The position numbers and the translations under genes are program-made. This document shows positions 18,301 to 24,010 of a stretch of DNA of 33,264 nt, in pieces. Source of the stretch: VGLO01 sp964599285 (GTDB lineage: Bacteria > Patescibacteriota > Minisyncoccia > Minisyncoccales > Staskawiczbacteraceae). The notes beneath the pieces were generated by a model, which worked only from the letters and a program-made list of their open reading frames with translations, made no database searches and was not told the DNA's origin. The stretch lies in contig CAZREI010000012.1 in NCBI GenBank assembly GCA_964599285.1, positions 1 to 33,264 on the forward strand, in the 5' to 3' direction. The first letter of the stretch is position 1; each line of letters begins with the position of its first letter.

Positions 18301-18723
18301 ATGGCCACAATCTTTACTATAATTAATGGCTCCGTTTTTGGTTGAAAGCGTAAAAATGTTTCCGGAAGGAGCTGTGATTTGAAGATTCAGTTGCGCCAGG
18401 CATTCGGTATGGCCATCTTTGTCAATGGCGCCCATTTGCAGGGCAACCGTATCGCCAGGTTGGTAGACCGATTGGTCGGTGTTGACAGCCAGCACACCTT
18501 GTGAAAAATCTTGTTGGGCCGAATTGCTTATCGTTTGTTCAGCATTGTTTACCGTCGCCGCCTTCACCCAGGCACCCGGTGTCTGCGCATTGAAAGCAGA
18601 AAATAGGAAAACAAAAAACAAAACAAAAATGGCAACCAACTTTTCCCCACCGCGAAGCAATGCTATTTTTTTTAAAACCTGATGCATGAAAAATGAATGA
18701 TATAAATTCCTTAATTTTACCAT
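6382..18723 (-). CDS. Giant secreted adhesin-like repeat protein (4113 residues)
   Basis: This is a very large exported protein. The N-terminus has a signal peptide/hydrophobic segment at about 30-46 (VAIFVLFFVFLFSAFNA). Ig/MG2-like domains follow at about 75-190 (VYQPGDTVALQM), then a glycine-rich domain at about 330-620 of the GGGGGAGG type that ends GAGLIVVTYTP. The remaining 3400 residues are Thr/Ser/Asn-rich beta-strand repeats, likely beta-helical. Recurring signatures are RSIDLTGY-GTLTHNAGVTLSIGD, NGNFDIKPTA, and FTVGGTSTTIFNG. An 891-base unit is perfectly duplicated (14680-16482). The C-terminus (LKKGNLKVKGSLKVK) is basic and has no membrane anchor, sortase signal or dockerin. An inner ATG at 18687 would give a more typical signal peptide. 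It is the first gene of the cohesin/dockerin operon; a role in cell attachment or predation is inference. Confidence 0.85.
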   Translation of the reverse strand: MVKLRNLYHSFFMHQVLKKIALLRGGEKLVAIFVLFFVFLFSAFNAQTPGAWVKAATVNNAEQTISNSAQQDFSQGVLAVNTDQSVYQPGDTVALQMGAIDKDGHTECLAQLNLQITAPSGNIFTLSTKNGAINYSKDCGHDNVTDQPDYTAFFKPEEIGGYTLRLTNGDNLAASDHFEVVKKLPFIIKRTAVTRINPIAPYRMSITVTALQDYAGNITEQVPANFDISKVSNGGSVENQHNQQQIIWPAHLTSGEVIKLEYTYQAPTKSPEFYFLGPLSFQTLGQIGLAYFQEARQWQVAADTDLVLFVTSGSTWTPPDDWTNTNKIETIGAGGGGRSAATKAGGAGGGAYSFLSNTTGLTARTAVNIGISSTGGTAGNDGGDTWLCNSTSNCVDITGSAVIVGSKGGKGGPSGGSAGNGGAGGLASASVPSANAKDGGTGGTGTQSAGNGGGGGAGGKGGPTAGKTGGNGDTNSASTDGGGGGGGAGGASSAVGTAGGATFGAGGAGPDGTGGGATSGAQGTDGKGGGGAGGNDAVSGGKGGNGAEWDSTHGSGGGGGGAGNSGTVGGDGGTYGGGGGGGTTGGTGGAGLIVVTYTPASGCFAKTTGNWSVGANWNGCGGTGGIPASTDNVTISTGITITIDASANTPTTTFTSIKVNGTLNTSSSNFALLTQTLNIASGGTLTANGSTITLTGTSGTIFTDAGTFTAGTSTVIFNGNASNTLTSNNTITFNNLQLTPAISANRTYTFGTSALTINGNFDVKPTATTTSIGLTVNMGANITVGATKTTTIQPGATNSPTAKLASTSSNFNLSTGLLNIDSQGGGGTLDINNSTLTLTGTSGTIFTKAGTFTVGGTSTTIFNGDPASSALTLTSNNAITFDALQLTPITTGSSCSSTVGAYKFGTSALTINGNFDIKPTAGSASKCLNVYLGAATTVAAANTTTIQPGATNSPTAKLDVNAFNLSTGLLNIDSQGGGGTLDIGNTTLTITGTSGTLFTKAGTFTVGGTSTTIFNGNGTATLTSNNTITFDTLQLTPAISASKTYTFGTSALTINGNFDVKPTATTTSIGLTVNMGANITVGATKTTTIQPGATNSPTAKLASTSSNFNLSTGLLNIDSQGGGGTLDINNSTLTLTGTSGTIFTKAGTFTVGGTSTTIFNGDPASSALTLTSNNAITFDALQLTPITTGSSCSSTVGAYKFGTSALTINGNFDIKPTAGSASKCLNVYLGAATTVAAANTTTIQPGATNSPTAKLDVNAFNLSTGLLNIDSQGGGGTLDIGNTTLTITGTSGTLFTKAGTFTVGGTSTTIFNGNGTATLTSNNTITFDTLQLTPAISASKTYTFGTSALTINGNFDIKPTATTTSIGLTVNMGNTITVGATKTITIQPGATNSPTAKLDTVASANTISTGFLDIEANGTLAMTGATAGLTMTGTTGTLMTINGTGSTFTAGTSTVTINGNGSNTINSGAFTGSNALNNLTINITGVSKTLGANLTASGTTTVTLGTLDTSSSNYTLSTGAVSIASSTSAIFTTHASTVLLTGTGTVWSMGASGVFTSATSTIKLAETTGSATAKTFAGGGKTYNNIWFAAAASGTSTGSITVSGSNTFADFKDDNNGSGAAHSILFTNGTTTTVTTWTVSGTSGNVITINSDTTATHTLTKATSGTISSSYLNIQHSVANGTGAIWNCFTSNGCVNNNSVATAGSGWVFVGLKTISDSGGTRNWNDTATWTDGVVPLASDDVVATATSGNVTINVAAVCRSIDLTGYTGTITHNAGVTLSIGDATAGANNNALVFPSSNWTYTLGDPATSEIDFVSTSTTQQSINTGGQTLGNVTINGAGSSYKLLTSNLTLGSAATFKLTAGTFTANALNVTAGLFSSSNSNTRTLTMSTGTWTINGSGTVWDTTTVTGLTQNQNTSTISFTGGSAQNITTGGKSFYNVTVNKTAGTTLTLNDALTDTGTLTLTQGTFTANNFNVTTGNVSITGSSTRVLTMGSGTWSLTRDGSAPIPSVIWDASTTTNLTLNANTSTIKDTSTTGGVDFRGGGLTYNNLWFARGSNTGSNTIEGKNTFNVLKDDGTVAHIDVFPNVTTTVTTWKISGFSTSAKITINGTGTNVPGTFTVSGTGTQVADNLIITNSNATGGATWYAGSNSTDNGGNTGWTFTDEPPQSQLTISDAGGNWNSPSTWVEGRVPTSSDNVVATATSGNLTINAAASCRSIDLTGYTKTLTHNSGVTLSIGDGTAGTGNNALIFPSSTYSAATSTSAISFISTSTTAQNVNFNAGANRTGNIDFNGAGGSWKLTGGISPLSTATITLTQGTLDTNGQTVDVGGSTFNSSNPNTRTLTLGASSFVGVGTWNLATTTGLTFNANTSSITLSTSASSFQGGGLTYNSASLTGSGTATITGANTFANLTRTGTAAKTDALQLNANQTVTGTLTINGNSVTNRLLVTSDTLGTARTLTAATVTVTNADFRDITGAGAGSWNLAAITGNSGDAGGNSGITFTTAATQTWSGTSGGNWSANAWTSRVPLPQDNVVINAAFSASQTVTLDMPRAGKSIDWTGATGTPAWALSASPSIYGSVTMISGMTVSGTGIFTMAGRGSFTWTSGGQNITNAFAVSMFGGTLTVQDSFLAASLTLNNGIFDANNTNLTIGQFFSNNSNTRTITMGSGTWTLTGATPTWNIATTTNLTFNANTSTIKITDTANGAPTFSGGGLTYYNLWYSRGTNTSTNTITGANTFNDIKDDGTAAHQITFPASTTTTVTTFTVSGADSAHLISLRSSTSGTQFTLSDTTGTNSQSNLDIKDSNATGGATWNAGNNSINTSNNTGWNFNASATRTISNAGGNWNATTTWVEGIVPTALDNVVATGTSGNVTITANANCRSIDLTGYVGTLTHNAGVTLSIGDGTAGTSNNALIFPSSGWTYTLGSATTSAISFISTSTTAQNVNFNGKTAGNVTFNGSGGSWKLTGTLNTGTGTSVTLTNGTLDTNGQAMTIGALIVSNNSNTKVLTLGASSITANSTTLVNWNIQSTTNLTFNANTSTITASGGITSGNIFIGGGLTYNNVSLTGSGNPTMTGANTFSNLTRTGTAATTDGLSLSANQTITGTLTLNGNSATNRILVTSDTLGTARTLTAATVTVTNADFRDITGAGAGSWNLAAITGNSGDAGGNSGITFTTAAQQTWSGTSGGNWSANAWTSRVPLPQDNVVINAAFSASQTVTLDMPRAGKSIDWTGATGTPAWAKTTATTVYGSVTMISGMTNSGTTAVTMEGRGSFTWTSGTQTWTNPLYISMDGGTLTMQDNFVSNSTTGVAAGYGTLDAGNKNITVVKLTDGCCGATLTMGSGTWTLTGTGTVWNLSVYGNTTINSNTSTIAITDTSSTSKSFDGNGFVGDVYYNLSITGGGTGGVTINNNGGDDSIFNNITIGAPKTVSFSPATTQTINGTFTCTGSAGNLITLKSVSSPNEYYLNKPSGTVSCDYLSVKDSVAEGGAHWYAGANSTDSGHNTGWIFQAAPTTETISDSGGSRNWDDPLSWVEGRVPTSDNNVVATGTSGNLTINVPANVRSIDLTGYVGTLTHNAGITLSVGDAVAGASNNALIFPSSDWTYTLGNSATSAISFISTSTTQQTINTGGKTLGNVTINGSGSSYKLATNALTTSGSFTITAGTFDVTAAGCTGSVSCNMNVAGNWSNSGTFTARTGTVTLNGVNQSMTGNTSFYNLTKQENTNNSTDSILTVAASSTQTILTGGTLDFDGLDSNDMLNLVSSSPGTRYTFTVTDAQSGTWLDVTDSNASTSDITCTSNCVNGGNNDDGEASPHWIFGSTASFDQKHYRFFRDNYALNTADWYAAEDTNLNVGISTNFRLRFEVANTGAAAGNVTRRLEFRENTGAGYGAWTQITTGTNDVRLVDSTLFTDGDATTSRLTAVGSFQAGQGKDTGSDTTSISLTNGNYTEDEFSLILQSTAGGNAFQFRITNAGTVLDTYTVTPTISTADNTPPVVQTFNPVNNATIPTATPRIYYTLDEAGDCKASTTNASYSAMSGADCTGDGSSAGACLMPSLGSNGSKTIYFACQDTWGNQDTSGTTDSVTYTLTSSSGQTNSIKLKKGNLKVKGSLKVK
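9000..9514. repeat. In-frame long repeat module in the giant gene (partner at about 11016-11530)
   Basis: This stretch matches about 11016-11530 at an offset of 2016 bases (672 codons). Identity is high but imperfect, roughly nine bases in ten by eye. Both encode the segment with NADFRDITGAGAGSWNL, QTWSGTSGGNWSANAW and DMPRAGKSIDWTGATG. This is an older internal duplication than the 891-base one. Boundaries are approximate. Confidence 0.75.
14680..16482. repeat. Perfect in-frame tandem duplication, 891-base period
   Basis: Bases 14680-15591 and 15571-16482 read the same wherever I compared them, giving two 912-base identical spans at an 891-base offset (297 codons). Identity breaks sharply at both ends: 14679 against 15570, and 15592 against 16483. 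Each copy encodes the same block of two related beta-repeat modules. The lack of divergence means a recent duplication, gene conversion, or an assembly artefact. Confidence 0.88.
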
Positions 18724-18810
18724 GATAAAAACCTGTCAACAAGTGGATAAATTTATAAAATTCTGAAAAAGGCAACCTCACACTTGCTCCCAAACGAATG
18801 CGAAAATCCC

Positions 18811-18852
18811 ACCGTACTCCAAATTCACAACGTTGTGAATTTGGAGTACGGT
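18811..18852. repeat. 42-bp perfect palindrome, left flank of the Cas2-like gene
   Basis: Every base pairs across the centre AACGTT (18829-18834). Each arm begins ACCGTACTCCAAATTCAC. It lies in the divergent space between the giant gene and the Cas2-like gene. A nearly identical palindrome follows that gene at 19526-19571. It has no T tract, so a simple terminator is unlikely. Confidence 0.95.
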
Positions 18853-18880
18853 TTAAAATATGGTACACTTATTGATGTGT

Positions 18881-18925
18881 TAGAGTTATCATGTTTAGAG
18901 TTACCATGTATAGTAAATTTACTAT
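18881..18925 (+). promoter_or_regulatory. Operator-like repeats upstream of the PaaX/Cas2-like gene
   Basis: Two adjacent 15-base direct repeats (TAGAGTTATCATGTT and TAGAGTTACCATGTA, 13 of 15 matching) are followed at once by a perfect 16-base palindrome, ATAGTAAATTTACTAT, at 18910-18925. Candidate -10 boxes (TATAAT) lie just downstream at 18943-18948 and 18956-18961, before the ATG at 18974. The placement fits a repressor site, possibly for autoregulation, since PaaX-type proteins bind operators. No good -35 box is seen. Confidence 0.5.
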
Positions 18926-18973
18926 GAAAAATCTTCGCTTATTATAATCATGCAATATAATTAGCAACAACAT

Positions 18974-19510
18974 ATGAAACTTCCAAAAACTGATCAATTT
19001 CTTTTGGATCTAATATACGATTTTTTAGATGGAGTCGATGACATTACCCATTTTTTGACAAGCAATAGGGGCGGCCACGTTGAAATTTTGTTTGGCTTGG
19101 AAAATCCTGTTTTTAAAAAATATAGGATGGAACATACAAAAGAAGGTCTTAGAAAATTAACCTATCGCTTGAAGAAAAAAGGTTTTATAAAAGATAAAGA
19201 TTTAGAACATAATAAGGCCATTATCATCACCAAAGAAGGCTTGTCAAAAGCGTTGCGGGCAAGTTTTAAATTACGACAAGATAACAAAGAAAGGAGTGAC
19301 GGGAAGTGGATTATGATTATTTTTGATATTTCAAAAAGGGATTGGAGAGCAAGAAATTTATTAATGAGTGTATTAAAAAATCTTGGATACAAAAAACTTC
19401 AGCACAGTGTTTGGATTACCCCTTATGATGTTTCCGAAAAAACTGAAAAGTTGCTCCAGTTTTACGATCTGGATAAGTATGTAAAATTATTTTTAATCGA
19501 AAAAATGTAA
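18974..19510 (+). CDS. PaaX-like winged-helix protein with Cas2-like C-terminal domain
   Basis: This 178-residue protein has an N-terminal winged-helix part at about 1-95 (EGLRKLTYRLKKKGFIKDKD) and a C-terminal ferredoxin-like domain at about 110-178. The C-terminal domain has the PaaX-C/Cas2 pattern KWIMIIFDIS, an Arg-rich helix, then LGYKKLQHSVWITPYDV. D118 sits where Cas2 nucleases carry their Asp. It is shorter than classical PaaX (about 300 residues), as is usual for the many such genes in Patescibacteria, which are often labelled Cas2 although no CRISPR locus is present. No other cas gene or CRISPR array is in this window. It is bracketed by near-identical palindromes and preceded by operator-like repeats. 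It could be a regulator or a DNA-processing protein for the palindromes; the sequence does not decide. Confidence 0.85.
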   Translation: MKLPKTDQFLLDLIYDFLDGVDDITHFLTSNRGGHVEILFGLENPVFKKYRMEHTKEGLRKLTYRLKKKGFIKDKDLEHNKAIIITKEGLSKALRASFKLRQDNKERSDGKWIMIIFDISKRDWRARNLLMSVLKNLGYKKLQHSVWITPYDVSEKTEKLLQFYDLDKYVKLFLIEKM

Positions 19511-19525
19511 TCATATTCCAAAAAC

Positions 19526-19571
19526 AAGCCGTACTCCAAATTTACAACGTTGTAAATTTGGAGTACGGCTT
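19526..19571. repeat. 46-bp perfect palindrome, right flank of the Cas2-like gene
   Basis: Every base pairs across the centre AACGTT (19546-19551). It matches the left palindrome except for one symmetric pair: left TTCAC/GTGAA becomes TTTAC/GTAAA, so a C-G pair is replaced by a T-A pair in both arms. It also gains two outer base pairs. It begins 15 bases after the stop codon of the Cas2-like gene and has no run of T after it. Confidence 0.95.
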
Positions 19572-19593
19572 TCAAGGTGTCTTACAAAATAAG

Positions 19594-19628
19594 AACAACT
19601 CTTTTTTCAAATAGTTGTTTTTATTTTA
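19594..19628 (+). terminator. Probable terminator of the PaaX/Cas2-like gene
   Basis: The stem AACAACT (19594-19600) pairs with AGTTGTT (19613-19619) across a 12-base loop and is followed by a T-rich run (TTTATTTTAT). The stem is AT-rich and therefore weak. Its place after the gene and the second palindrome fits a plus-strand intrinsic terminator. Confidence 0.5.
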
Positions 19629-19632
19629 TAAA

Positions 19633-19668
19633 CTGTGACTTGTTTTTTACTGAGAAAAATTGTCACAG
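19633..19668 (-). terminator. Hairpin downstream of the fibre-like gene
   Basis: CTGTGAC (19633-19639) pairs with GTCACAG (19662-19668), and the interior T and A runs extend the stem. It lies 20 bases after the stop of the fibre-like gene on the minus strand and is followed there by TTTATAAAAT. It is a likely terminator between two convergent genes, though the T tract is imperfect. Confidence 0.45.
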
Positions 19669-19687
19669 ACACATACCGATCGGCGGG

Positions 19688-21435
19688 TTATGGCGTTGAG
19701 GTTGGGGCCGGAGAGTCAGTTGGAGCTAGTGTTGGCGTAGGTGTCGGCGTTGGGGTTGGTGTTGGCGACGGAGTTGGCGATAGCGATGGGCTTGGCGAAT
19801 CCGTTGACGACGGACTTGGCTGATCGGTCGGCGATGGCAATGAGGACAAAGCAGGCGTTGGCGACTGACTAGGCTCTGCAAAAGCCGATGGCGACGGACT
19901 TGGCGCTGCATCAGAAGTCGGTGTTGGACTTAAAGCCGGCGTCGGGGTTGGTGTTGCTCCAGAACCAGATCCTGACCCCCCATTGCCGTCAGGGCACGAC
20001 CCGCTTGCCTTTTGCCACTGGCCGTTTTCAATCCAGGTGCACCAGACCTCCCCCGTTGCTTTGTCCACCATTTCCAAGCGATTAATCCTTGCGGTTTTGG
20101 CGCTAAACGTTTGCACCGCCAAGTTGGCAATGCTTACCAAACCGTTTTGAATGCCAATTCCCAGCGACACCAGCGCGTTTTTCACGCTCGTCAAAAAGTC
20201 GGGGCTAGTGGTATCTGGTGTGACGGTGCTTGGCGCCGGCAACAGAGCGCCGCTATCCTGGATTTCTTTTATCAATGCGGCCTTGACCGTGTCCCATTTT
20301 ACCGATTTTACGTGCAGTGCTCCGTCGCTAAACTGGTCGCGGCCGTCATCGGTTTTGCTGATGACTCCCAGGACAAAATCTCCCAGTTTCATTTGCTCGC
20401 CCGTCAGCGGATCTTTGGTTTCGTCTCCCGGAATTTGAGATCCGGCGGTCTGGGCAACATAATGCCAGGCCGGAGTGCCTCCATACCTGAAATAAATTCT
20501 TCCATCGGTTGAATCAACCACCAGCGAGCCAACGGCGTCCGATTCGGTAGCCGCCCCTGCTTTGACGCGCGTGACTAAAGTTCCCGTGGTGCTACCGCCC
20601 AGCGTCAACGTGCCGGTGGTAATAAGGTTAATCGATCCGTAATCCACATCGGTCACTCCCGTGTCAGTGGAAACCCCTACTTTGTTGGCGTTGGTTTCAA
20701 AATCAAGTTTTAAATCTTCGTTGTTACTGTTGCCCGTGCCGCCCAGCACCAGCACTCCGCTGCTCGATAAAATTTGAGCGTCTCCGGTAATTGCCGAATT
20801 TAAATTAATAGCTCCCGCGCTGCTGCCGGAAGTGGTGGCAAGCGTCACGTCTCCGTTGCTAGCCGTGGTAAGAGAAGCATAATTTGAAGCATCGTACTTT
20901 GATGTTATTTGAGTGCCGGTTGAGGTAAGGGTCAGCGAAGTTCCGGTGGCCGCGCCGATGTTGGGTGTTGTCAGCGTGGGCGAGGTGGCAAAAACCACTC
21001 CTCCGCCGGTTCCCGTTTCATCGGAAAGTGAACCAAGCAAATCAGCCGAAGCTATAGATCCGGTGGCTGTGCCATACAAGGTTCCGCTTGTGGGAAGCGT
21101 CACCGATGTGGTTCCGGTGGTCAAAAGTGAAAGAGCATTGCTGGCCGAAAACGTAATAACCTCACCACCACCTAAGGTAATAGCATTGCTGGCCAAGGTG
21201 GTGGAGTCGGAAACCGTCAGCGTTTTTGCGTTGGTCAGGGCGAACGTTCCGGTGGTGGTGTTGATAGTTAAGCCATTGTAAGTGCCTCCTGTCACCGCCC
21301 CAGAATTAATAGAAAGTCCATTGATGGTATTGGTCGCGTTGGCGGTGATGGTTGAGGCCACCGTCAAGGCTCCCGCGCTAGTGATCTTGTTGGATGAAGA
21401 GAAGAATTGGATATCTCCCTTGGTGGCGTTAGAGG
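19688..21435 (-). CDS. Fibre-like secreted protein, C-terminal part (broken by assembly gap)
   Basis: This is the C-terminal 582 codons or so of a fibre-like surface protein. After the gap it continues with GDIQFFSSSNKITSAGALT, a module also present upstream of the gap, then Thr/Ser-rich strand repeats (TSGTLYGTATGSIASADLLG). A conserved end domain follows (GDFVLGVISKTDDGRDQFSDG, then TARINRLEMVDKATGEVWC). The last 100 residues or so are a Pro/Ser/Thr tail with tandem PT pairs, probably a wall-spanning or glycosylated stalk. It belongs with the part at 21536-23747. The two parts are in different frames across the 100 Ns, but the gap length is a placeholder, so this is not evidence of a frameshift. 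Confidence 0.75.
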
Positions 21436-21535
21436 NNNNNNNNNNNNNNNNNNNNNNNNNNNNNNNNNNNNNNNNNNNNNNNNNNNNNNNNNNNNNNNNN
21501 NNNNNNNNNNNNNNNNNNNNNNNNNNNNNNNNNNN
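21436..21535. other. Assembly gap (100 N)
   Basis: Exactly 100 unknown bases, the usual placeholder for a scaffold gap of unknown size. Closely similar repeat modules lie on both sides, which explains why assembly failed here. The true gap could be much longer or shorter. Confidence 0.99.
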
Positions 21536-23747
21536 GGCCATTGACCGTGCCGTCGGCCGAGAGGTTGGCCGTGGGGGTGATGGCGCCTTCTGATCCGGCG
21601 GCGGTGAAGGTCTTGGCGGAGGTAAAGCCCCCGTTAAGTCCCAAAGCTCCGGTGGTATTGAAAGAGATGTTGGTGGCCAGATCCGAACCGGCGATGGTGT
21701 TGTCCAGGATCATCGTCGAGGTGACCTTGCCTGATCCGATGGCGGTCACGCCGGTGTTGGAGATGGTGATGTCTCCCGATACGGCCTGGCTGGACCAGCT
21801 GGTGCCGTTGGCAATCAAGATGTTCTTGTCGGTGGCGGTGGTAGTTCCCAGGGTGGCTCCGTTAATCTTGGCGGTGGTGGCGGTTAAGACTCCGGTGGAT
21901 CCGGAAGCAGTGACGTCTCCGGTAATGGAGATGGTCTGGTCTCCGGTGTTGGAACCCGAAAGGGTGGCTCCCGAGGCGATGTTGGAAGAAACCAGGGCTC
22001 CGGCGATGGTCAAGGCTCCCGCGCTGGTGATCTTGTTGGCTGAAGAGAAGAATTGGATGTCTCCCTTGGTGGCGTTTGAGGTAGAGATGAGGGTGAGGGT
22101 TTCTCCCGATGCCGTGCCTCCGGTGAGGGTGAAGCTTCCGGTTCCGGCGATAGACGTTCCGGTGTAGGTTCCTCCCGAGAGAGAACCTCCCGAGACCGTG
22201 CCCCCCGAGAAGGTGCCGCCGCTAAGTGAGCCTCCCGAGATGGTGGCGGTGTTGATTAGTCCTGAGGTGATTGTTCCTGTTCCGGATGTGCCTACGGTTA
22301 GGTTACCGGAAGTTTTGATGGTGGGAGCTGTGAGTAAAATAGTACCGTCGGTATCATTATCAATTATTTCGCCATTTTGCAATACAATGTCAGTGGTGAT
22401 TCCCGTTGAGGCAAAGTTGAGTCCCGTGGCGATGGCCTGGGTACCCAAACCAATGGTAATACCGTTGATTAACGTTCCCGCACTGTTGGTTATTTTAAGT
22501 CCGCTGGTGGTTGTCCCACCTCCGCCGTTTCTTTCAATTAAAAGACCTGCGTCAAAGATATTTGAAGTATTGGTTTGCGAAATTTTTAATCCGTTGTTAG
22601 TGCCGCTTGCGGGAGCCGCGGTAAATCCAAAAATAAATGGTGTGGTAGAAGCAGTTGATGGTGCCCAATTCCATATAATATCGTGATCTCCATTAGAAAT
22701 GGCTGCTGGTCCGAGCGCAGCCGCTACATTATCTAAGGTGGTTGATCCTCCGCCTCCCGCACACGACCCCCAACCAGGAACGGTACCACCAATTAAACAT
22801 TGTGCGCTGGTGCCTACGCCCAGCCTTGTTAAATTCCCTGATGAGTTTCTGTAATAAATATCTCCGGTGGCATCTGAACCAAGGGTTAATGAAACGGTTC
22901 CGGTGCCATTGCCAATTGATGTGTTGGCAACGCCGGTAGCGTTGATATTGGCGGTGCCGGTAACGGTTAATCCTCCGGTGCCTTGCAAAAGCCCTGAACC
23001 ATAATTAACGCCGACTGAAGCAAGGGCACCGGCGATGGTCAAGGCCCCCACTGATGTGATTTTGTTTGACGAGCTAAAAAATTGAATGTCTCCAGTCGCT
23101 CCGTTTTGCAGTAAAAGCGTATTACTTCCGGTAGCATTGATTTGCGGATTGGTCCCTCCCAAAACTAAGTTACCGGATGTCAGCACCGGAATTTGGTTTC
23201 CGGTTGCCGATTGGGCTGGCGTAAACCCTCCGACCGTGTTGGCGTTGATGGCAAAGCCGGATGAGGCAACGCGCTGGCGGGGGGAAAGGTTTTCAAAACT
23301 ACCGCAGACGCCCCCGCTCTTGGTGGCAACCGCCACATTCAAATAAACGGTGTCATTATCTTGAAAATTGTAATCAAGAGTATCGCCTTCTCCGGCCACC
23401 GATGTGTCGCCAATGGGCGCAGAAAAAACTCCACTTTTTACCGTGATGGTCATAAAATGGGGCGTGGCATTGCCCGACGGCCAAACTTGGTTGCCGCTGG
23501 TTGAGGCGTCATATATAGAAAAGCGAAAACAGTAGTCGGTTCCCGATCCACCCAGCAAGTCTCCGCTGGAATTAAGCAACCTTCCCTGCTGAACTAAAAT
23601 TTTTGGCGCACCGGTAGCGGCCAAGGTGCTCTGGATATTGGCAAAAATGAGAACGGCAACGGAAAATAAAACCACACCCAAAAACAATTGGCGAATGGTT
23701 AATTTTTTTCCCAAACGAAAAATATGCAGTCGCTGACGCATGTTCAT
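21536..23747 (-). CDS. Fibre-like secreted protein, N-terminal part (broken by assembly gap)
   Basis: The N-terminus has a signal or membrane segment (LFLGVVLFSVAVLIFANI). A conserved head follows (KILVQQGRLLNSSGDLLGGSG, then FSIYDASTSGNQVW, FMTITVKSGVFSAPIGD and LSPRQRVASSGFAINANTVGG), common to secreted fibre-like proteins of Patescibacteria. Then come repeat modules resembling phage tail-fibre repeats (ITGDVTASGSTGVLTATTAK and NGTSWSSQAVSGDITIS). I chose the ATG at 23747. A TTG at 23774 would add nine residues but overlaps promoter-like sequence: a TACAAT box lies three bases before the ATG, with a weak TTACTT 17 bases upstream of it. Another ATG lies at 23741. The function is probably attachment. 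Confidence 0.75.
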
Positions 23748-23846
23748 CCATTGTACAATAAAAAAACACGTCAAGTAACAGAGCAGTTATCCACAGATTA
23801 AGCTAAGACAAATTGCAAAAAAATAACCTTTCATAATCCTACGGGC

Positions 23847-23918
23847 TGTCATTCCCGCGAAAGCGGGAATCCAGGTCGCGTTAATACTATGGATCCCAGG
23901 TCACGGCCTGGGATGACA
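23847..23918. repeat. REP/MITE-like double hairpin
   Basis: A 72-base unit is bounded by the inverted ends TGTCATTCCC and GGGATGACA. It holds two hairpins: stem ATTCCCGC with loop GAAA (23851-23870), and stem ATCCCAGG with loop TCACGG (23893-23914). This resembles the REP-like intergenic repeats with GTCATTCCCGC ends that occur in many bacteria. Only one copy is in this window. It lies between the dehydratase gene terminator and the start of the fibre-like gene. Confidence 0.8.
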
Positions 23919-23954
23919 CGGTGGTGGGGTTTGATTTGGAGTATGAGAGGTTGT

Positions 23955-23986
23955 AAAAAAAGAACTGGCCACGATTGGACAGTTCT
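23955..23986 (-). terminator. Intrinsic terminator of the pterin dehydratase gene
   Basis: On the minus strand the stem AGAACTG (23986-23980) pairs with CAGTTCT (23967-23961) and is followed directly by a run of T (23960-23955). It lies 25 bases after the stop of the dehydratase gene and separates it from the fibre-like gene. Confidence 0.85.
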
Positions 23987-24010
23987 CATGTTTAAAACTT
24001 CAAAAAGAGG

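Larger units (their letters stand above)
18811..19571 (+). mobile_element. Candidate small element: palindrome, PaaX/Cas2-like gene, palindrome
   Basis: Two matching palindromes bracket a single small gene over 761 bases, dropped between two unrelated surface-protein genes. The layout recalls IS200/IS605 elements and REP/RAYT systems, in which a small protein acts on end hairpins. The protein here is not a Y1 HUH transposase, however, but a PaaX/Cas2-like protein. No target duplication is evident. Alternatively the palindromes are operators or transcript-end hairpins of an ordinary regulator gene. Confidence 0.4.

Noticed and set aside
18811..18852. The left palindrome as a terminator of a neighbouring gene
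   Set aside because: Both neighbouring genes start at this place and are divergent, so no transcript needs to end here, and no T tract follows.
18974..19510. The Cas2-like gene as part of a CRISPR-Cas locus
   Set aside because: No cas1, effector gene or CRISPR array is nearby, and the N-terminal winged helix is PaaX-like rather than CRISPR Cas2.
20913..22686. Plus-strand frames at 20913-21281, 21541-22167 and 22198-22686
   Set aside because: They are antisense shadows of the fibre-like gene with Val/Pro/Glu-rich translations and no domain that I recognise.
19688..23774. Natural frameshift splitting the fibre-like gene
   Set aside because: The frame change coincides with 100 Ns, a placeholder of arbitrary length, so the frame relation means nothing.
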